DNA of 64,000 bases from Mangrovibacterium diazotrophicum. Its GTDB lineage: Bacteria > Bacteroidota > Bacteroidia > Bacteroidales > Prolixibacteraceae. Below the pieces are notes generated by a model that had not been told where the DNA came from, made no database searches, and worked only from the letters and a program-made list of their open reading frames with translations. The stretch spans positions 248,001 through 312,000 of the forward strand of contig NZ_RAPN01000001.1 in NCBI RefSeq assembly GCF_003610535.1. Direction: 5' to 3'. This document shows, in pieces, positions 59,943 to 64,000 of this stretch; position 1 is the first letter of the stretch, and each line of letters begins with the position of its first letter. A program made the position numbers and the translations under genes.

Positions 59943-61637
59943 CTATTTTTCTTTTTCGAACGGCCAGCCGGCAATTCCACCTTCCATCACTTTCACGTTG
60001 GTGTAGCCATGTGCCTTTATTAGCATCGCTGCTTCGTAGCCGCGCAGGGATATTTTACAATAGGTAACGATCGTTTTGTTTTTGTCGGCGGGAAGTTCGT
60101 TGATGCGTTTCCTGAGAACGCCCAGTGGAATCAGTGTTTCACCAACGCCAAGACGGGTTTGTTCGTATTCGTCGGCTCCCCGAACATCGAGAATATAGAG
60201 GTCTTCGCCGCTATCGAGCATTGTTTTCAGATCGAGCGCCGAGATGCCATCAAACAGACCGTGCATCTTGTTTTGAAGGATATGAGCCGTTGCGATACTG
60301 TGGTCGATTGCCAGTGAAAAGGGTGGTGCGTACGGCAGATCGGCATTCACCATGTCGTCAACCGTTAATTTTCCTTTGATTGCTGTTGCCCAAATGGCTA
60401 GTTGTTTGCTCACATCGCCCGGACCAAGGCATTGCGCACCCAGAATTCGCCCGGTTTTCTGTTCTGCAACCAGCTTGGTGAACAGCAGTTTACCATCCAT
60501 AAAGCCCGGTTTGTCGGGGCTGGCATTGACCGCTTTTACATAGTCAATGTCAGCATCAATCGCTTTGGCTTCCGATAAGCCGGTGATTCCTACGCCGTAA
60601 TCAAATATCTTACAAACTCCGGTCTGGATCGTTCCCGGAAAAGTCGCTACGTTTCCTTTGATGATGTTTTCGCCGGCTGCACGACCTTCCAGGTTCGCCA
60701 GGTCGCCGTAAGGGGCTAAAACATTTTTGCCGGTAATCAGGTTGGGAATTTCGCAGCAGTCGCCGGCAGCGTAAATATCAGGGTCGCTGGTTTGCATGTA
60801 CTCGTTGACAATGATGCCTCCAAGCTTGCCAATTTCCAGCCCGGCGGCTTTCGCTAAATCAACACGGGGACGTACGCCGATGGCTACAACCGCCAGTTTG
60901 CAAGGTATTTCTGTGCCATTCTGGAGTTTAACACCGGTCAGTTTTCCATGCTCTCCAATGAATTCAGAAACACCATTTTTAGTCACCACATTGGCTTTCG
61001 ATTTCAGGTAATTTTCAACCAGCTTCGCCATTTTCCAGTCGAGGAAGGTGAGGAGTTGCGGCAGAAGTTCAATCATTGTCAGTTCAATCCCGGCCAGGTG
61101 AAGGGCTTCCAGGGTTTCGATGCCGATTAAGCCGCCACCGATCACAACTGCTTTTTGTATTTTCTTTTCGTCCCTGATTTTACGCAGGTAGTCGGCATCC
61201 TGCATCGATTGCAGTGTCGTGATGCCATCAAGGTTGATTCCCGGAATTGGCGGCATATTCGCTGTTGCTCCGGTCGCAATAACCAGCTTGTCGTATCCCT
61301 GCGTGCCGGTTTCACCGGTCAGCAAATCTTTGTATTCAATCTGCTTTTTAGCCCGATCTATTTTCGTTACCTCGGTGTTAATCTTGCAAACAATTCCCTT
61401 GGCATTCCAGTAAAAATTAGGGTCGCGAACCACGCCGGTCGGAGTACAAAGCAATTTGTTGCGGTCGTCAAAAAATCCGCCCACGTAATACGGAAAGCCA
61501 CAGGAAGCCATCGACAGGTCGGGGCCTTTCTGAAACATGGTTATTTCGGCAAATTCGTCCATGCGTCGTGCGCGGGCAGCAGCTTTCGGACCTGCAGCTG
61601 AGCCGCCAATAACGATTATTTTCTTGCTTGTAGTCAT
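59943..61637 (-). CDS. CoA-disulfide reductase/persulfide reductase with rhodanese domain
   Basis: 564 aa. FAD/NAD(P)-dependent pyridine nucleotide-disulfide oxidoreductase: FAD loop IVIGGSAAGPKAA, active-site C46 in SMASCGFPYYVGG (the CoADR pattern), NAD loop VIGGGLIGIETLEALHLAG, second FAD motif IYAAGDCCEI. Residues ~465-560 are a rhodanese domain with C527 in VTYCKISLRGYE. Such fusions reduce CoA disulfide, CoA persulfide or polysulfide. Start codon 18 nt downstream of the MBL gene stop; same operon. Confidence 0.93.
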   Translation of the reverse strand: MTTSKKIIVIGGSAAGPKAAARARRMDEFAEITMFQKGPDLSMASCGFPYYVGGFFDDRNKLLCTPTGVVRDPNFYWNAKGIVCKINTEVTKIDRAKKQIEYKDLLTGETGTQGYDKLVIATGATANMPPIPGINLDGITTLQSMQDADYLRKIRDEKKIQKAVVIGGGLIGIETLEALHLAGIELTMIELLPQLLTFLDWKMAKLVENYLKSKANVVTKNGVSEFIGEHGKLTGVKLQNGTEIPCKLAVVAIGVRPRVDLAKAAGLEIGKLGGIIVNEYMQTSDPDIYAAGDCCEIPNLITGKNVLAPYGDLANLEGRAAGENIIKGNVATFPGTIQTGVCKIFDYGVGITGLSEAKAIDADIDYVKAVNASPDKPGFMDGKLLFTKLVAEQKTGRILGAQCLGPGDVSKQLAIWATAIKGKLTVDDMVNADLPYAPPFSLAIDHSIATAHILQNKMHGLFDGISALDLKTMLDSGEDLYILDVRGADEYEQTRLGVGETLIPLGVLRKRINELPADKNKTIVTYCKISLRGYEAAMLIKAHGYTNVKVMEGGIAGWPFEKEK

Positions 61638-61655
61638 TTCAAATTCGATTTAAGG

Positions 61656-62438
61656 TTAGAATTGATGTGTTTGCCCGGTCTTGACGAACGGGTTCGAAAA
61701 TTGGTTTTGAAAGGCAGCCAATGCCGGTAAGTCAGTGCAATGTGAAGGGAGTATCGTTTCAACTTTTTCCCGCATGAAATAGTTGATGGTTTCCTTCGTT
61801 TGAAGGTTATTTTGTTTCAGATGGAAGCCGCCAATCACGGTTTTGATGTGATTGACTCCGCTAATCTTTTTGGCGTATTCGCAGATGTTGCAGATGCCGG
61901 AATGGCTGCAACCGGTCACGATGATCAAGGCCTCGTTTTCGATGAAAGCCAGTGCCGAATCATCGGGAACAAAATCTTCGTTCCCGTTTTCGTCAACAAA
62001 AGCAGTCATTTGCGCTTCGAAATTGTTTACTCTTGGAATCTCAGCCAGGAAAAAGATGTGTTTGGAAATTTGAACAGGAGTGGCTGAAACCTGCAGATCA
62101 AACTGTTTTTCAACTTCCTGGCGGCTCATGCGCAAGCCTAAATTTGTGTGATCGTGTTTCCGAAAACGCTTCATAAACGATTTTGGATGCGTCAGCAACG
62201 GCTTATTTTGAATGTATCTCAAGCCGTCCCCGTGATCCCAATGACCATGGCTGAGAACGATCTGATCAACTTGCTCATTCAAATTGAAGCCCAAACGACT
62301 GGCATTTTTCAGGAACACATCACTGTGTCCGGTATCCAATAGGATGGTTTTTTCATCATGCTCAATCAGGTACGACAGTCCGTGTTCCGCACAAAAGCTG
62401 CCTCCGGCAACGTTTTCAGTTAATACCGTTAGTTTCAT
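61656..62438 (-). CDS. MBL-fold metallo-hydrolase
   Basis: 260 aa metallo-beta-lactamase-fold protein with HGHWDHGDGL near residue 65, LLDTGHSDVFLKN before it, and a second His in GCSHSGICNI near residue 175 and GGFHL near residue 205. Family of small-molecule hydrolases of the type found near MinD/Mrp ATPases in anaerobes ('7,8-dihydropterin synthase-like'). The start codon overlaps the thioesterase stop by 4 nt (ATGA). Substrate unknown. Confidence 0.88.
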   Translation of the reverse strand: MKLTVLTENVAGGSFCAEHGLSYLIEHDEKTILLDTGHSDVFLKNASRLGFNLNEQVDQIVLSHGHWDHGDGLRYIQNKPLLTHPKSFMKRFRKHDHTNLGLRMSRQEVEKQFDLQVSATPVQISKHIFFLAEIPRVNNFEAQMTAFVDENGNEDFVPDDSALAFIENEALIIVTGCSHSGICNICEYAKKISGVNHIKTVIGGFHLKQNNLQTKETINYFMREKVETILPSHCTDLPALAAFQNQFSNPFVKTGQTHQF

Positions 62439-62854
62439 GCCATTTTTACAGCAAAGAGTTGATCGAATTTTTCTTTTACAAATTCCGGAATTCGCATGGG
62501 CTTCCGGGTCTTACTGTCAACAAAAACAACGGTTGAGTCAGCCGAACACACCAACTGGTTTTGCTCGTTCCGTGCTTCAAACTGAAAATTCAACCGAGTG
62601 ATGGGCTCTTCAGCAATAATGGTGTGAATTGTCAGCAGTTCGTCGTAACCGGCAGGTCGATGATATTGCAAATTCATACTGATGACCGGCATCATAACTT
62701 GTTGTGCCTCCAGTTTACTGTCTTCAATTCCCAATTCGCGCATCAATTCGGTACGAGCCTGGTGAAAGTAATTGACGTAGTTCCCATGGTACACGTAGCC
62801 CATTTGGTCGACTTCGCCGTAACGAGGGCGCAGGGTTATTTCTCCTTTAATCAT
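62435..62854 (-). CDS. Acyl-CoA thioesterase (4HBT, YbgC/FadM-like)
   Basis: 139 aa from the ATG at 62854; longer frames run into the Mrp gene. Hotdog fold with the YbgC-type active site: RYGEVDQMGYVYHGNYVNYF near residue 11, Asp in EVDQMG as nucleophile/base, and NLQYHRPAGYDELL. Hydrolyses acyl-CoA thioesters. It lies 10 nt after the Mrp gene and overlaps the MBL gene by 4 nt. Confidence 0.93.
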   Translation of the reverse strand: MIKGEITLRPRYGEVDQMGYVYHGNYVNYFHQARTELMRELGIEDSKLEAQQVMMPVISMNLQYHRPAGYDELLTIHTIIAEEPITRLNFQFEARNEQNQLVCSADSTVVFVDSKTRKPMRIPEFVKEKFDQLFAVKMA

Positions 62855-62864
62855 TCCTTCCAAT

Positions 62865-63701
62865 TCAATTTTGTTTGATGTATCTGAAGCCCCAGGCTTT
62901 ATCCGACACCGATTTTTGAATCGATTCGGCCAAGGCTCTGAATTTTTCAACAATAATCGGGTTCTTGCTTATTTTGAAGGTTTCAGGCGAATTCACTTCA
63001 TTTTCACAAATTAGCGGCAGTTGAGCCAATAATGGAACATTGAGTTGGTTCGCCAGTAGCTGGCCGCCCCCGTTCCCGAATACAAAATAGCGCTCGTCGG
63101 GGTGTTGTGCCGGTGTAAAATAGGCCATGTTTTCGACCACACCCAAAAGTGGCACATGGAGGTGCTCATTTTCGAACATATCAGCTGCTTTCTCCGCATC
63201 TGCCAGCGACAATTGCTGTGGTGTGGTCACGATTAGTGCTCCTGAAATCGTTAGTTTCTGGATGGCGGTTAGCTGAATGTCGCCTGTCCCCGGAGGAAAA
63301 TCCAGGATCAAGAAATCTGTTTCGCCCCACTCGGTCGACGATAATAGTTGCGTCAGTACGCCGGATGCAGCTGGTCCGCGCCAGATCAATGATTTTTTCT
63401 TCGTAACGAAGAACCCAACGGACATGAGTTTGACGCCATATTTTTGTACAGGGATATATTTTTCACCTTCCGGATATTTAAAAACCTGTGGCTTTTCATC
63501 CTGAACATCAAAAAGAATCGGGCTTGAAGGTCCATACAGATCGGCGTCGAACAGCGCTGTTTTGTAGCCTTCAGACGCCAATGCGACCGCGAGATTGGCA
63601 GCCACAGTTGATTTGCCGACGCCGCCTTTCCCGGATGCTACAACGATGATATTTTTTACACCGGGAAGTTTTATTTTTTCGATTGTTGCTTGCTTATTCA
63701 T
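62865..63701 (-). CDS. Mrp/NBP35-family P-loop ATPase (Fe-S carrier type)
   Basis: 278 aa from the ATG at 63701 (a TTG at 63707 is also in frame). Deviant Walker A GKGGVGKST near residue 26, DADLYGPSSP, FPPGTGDIQL and VENMAYFTPAQHPDERYFVFG. It lacks the N-terminal DUF59 domain of long Mrp forms and the CxxC of the bacterial ApbC type near that segment, so the Fe-S binding mode is uncertain. Overlaps the upstream MinD-type gene by 8 nt. Confidence 0.92.
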   Translation of the reverse strand: MNKQATIEKIKLPGVKNIIVVASGKGGVGKSTVAANLAVALASEGYKTALFDADLYGPSSPILFDVQDEKPQVFKYPEGEKYIPVQKYGVKLMSVGFFVTKKKSLIWRGPAASGVLTQLLSSTEWGETDFLILDFPPGTGDIQLTAIQKLTISGALIVTTPQQLSLADAEKAADMFENEHLHVPLLGVVENMAYFTPAQHPDERYFVFGNGGGQLLANQLNVPLLAQLPLICENEVNSPETFKISKNPIIVEKFRALAESIQKSVSDKAWGFRYIKQN

Positions 63702-64000
63702 TATCAATTAATTTTTTCCAAATAGCTCTGATTTGATCACTTAATTCTGATTCAGGTGCCCAGTCGACAATGCTTTTACAGTTGATCATGGCTTCTACCC
63801 AAACCTGAGAGAAAGGGATTTTACTGATTACCGGAATTTGCTTTCCAATAGCCCATTTTTCGATTTCCTCCGTCATTTCCGGGTTGATGTCGCATTTGTT
63901 GATCACCAGGAATACTTCCAGTTTGTATTGACTGACCAACTCGGTGATGCGTTTCAGATCGTGCATACCTGATACAGTCGGTTCTGTTACCAACAGCACT
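63694..64000 (-). CDS. MinD-type P-loop ATPase, C-terminal part (cut by window edge)
   Basis: The frame is open to the right edge; only ~101 residues are visible (LLVTEPTVSGMHDLKRI, LVINKCDINPE, WVEAMINCKSIVDWAP). This matches the C-terminal third of MinD-superfamily ATPases with an inserted ferredoxin domain. The ferredoxin insert, if present, lies outside. Overlaps the Mrp gene by 8 nt, so it heads or belongs to the same operon. Confidence 0.85.
   Translation of the reverse strand, partial: VLLVTEPTVSGMHDLKRITELVSQYKLEVFLVINKCDINPEMTEEIEKWAIGKQIPVISKIPFSQVWVEAMINCKSIVDWAPESELSDQIRAIWKKLIDNE

Noticed and set aside
1-64000. tRNA, rRNA, CRISPR arrays, insertion sequences, integrases
   Set aside because: None recognised in the intergenic regions by eye. 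Gaps are short and accounted for by promoters, terminators, low-complexity tracts or plain sequence. A covariance-model scan would settle small RNAs.

Overview
The window is a stretch of chromosome from a member of the Bacteroidota, most likely an environmental lineage such as Marinilabiliales/Prolixibacteraceae. Several signs support this: the TTTG-N19-TAnnTTTG promoter type found upstream of several genes, a class III fructose bisphosphatase, a long TamB-like protein, a TonB/ExbBD cluster, SusC-like 'carboxypeptidase-regulatory' modules, and an E. coli-type rhamnose pathway arranged as in Bacteroides. The genus is an inference. I saw no rRNA, tRNA, CRISPR array, insertion sequence or prophage. 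Apart from sugar loci at both ends the region reads as core chromosome.

Layout. 1-5.3 kb: end of a carbohydrate locus (GH78 rhamnosidase cut by the window edge, BNR/sialidase-like lipoprotein, DapA/NanA-family aldolase, sodium:solute symporter). 5.5-11.3 kb: fbp, a 5TM-PAS sensor kinase, a secreted polysaccharide deacetylase. 11.3-14.6 kb: TPP riboswitch and terminator followed by thiM-thiE-tenA-thiD. 14.6-17.1 kb: AlkB-like dioxygenase, outer-membrane protein, secreted glutathione peroxidase. 17.2-21.9 kb: dnaX split by a run of ten A residues, ferritin, a Rel/SpoT protein. 22.0-24.3 kb: organic peroxide module ohr-gpx-ohrR with twin palindromic operators, then a small lipoprotein and a nitroreductase. 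24.4-33.0 kb: TPR protein, exbB-exbD-tonB, NhaD-type antiporter, TamB. 33.0-38.3 kb: tsaD, CobW-type GTPase, HAD phosphatase-lrgA-lrgB, rpsF-rpsR-rplI. 38.4-42.5 kb: Gfo/Idh/MocA oxidoreductase, DUF6807 protein, U32 protein. 42.5-49.9 kb: a gene-poor gap with tandem palindromes, a soluble PAS kinase, an ECF sigma/anti-sigma pair divergent from a VWA protein, YjbQ. 50.0-57.8 kb: AraC regulator and rhaT-rhaM-rhaA-rhamnulokinase-lactaldehyde reductase-two-domain class II aldolase. 57.8-64.0 kb: MFS transporter, flavodoxin/ferredoxin protein, and a minus-strand run of CoA-disulfide reductase-rhodanese, MBL hydrolase, thioesterase, Mrp ATPase and a MinD-type ATPase cut by the right edge.

How the genes work together. 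The GH78 enzyme would free L-rhamnose from glycans. RhaT, RhaM, RhaA, the FGGY kinase, the class II aldolase and FucO-type reductase then import it and convert it to dihydroxyacetone phosphate and 1,2-propanediol, presumably under the divergent AraC regulator. The thiamine genes are a salvage set controlled by TPP. Ohr, Gpx and OhrR form an organic hydroperoxide response. The right-hand cluster looks like thiol/Fe-S redox and assembly functions.

Most interesting items: the A10 slippery run that splits dnaX and would give gamma- and tau-like products; the two-domain rhamnulose-phosphate aldolase candidate whose second domain has lost every metal ligand; SusC-like modules carried by both the anti-sigma factor and the divergent VWA protein; two palindromes exactly 21 bp apart in an otherwise empty 478-bp gap; the Rel protein whose HD motif reads HN; and families of degenerate low-complexity tracts in many intergenic gaps.
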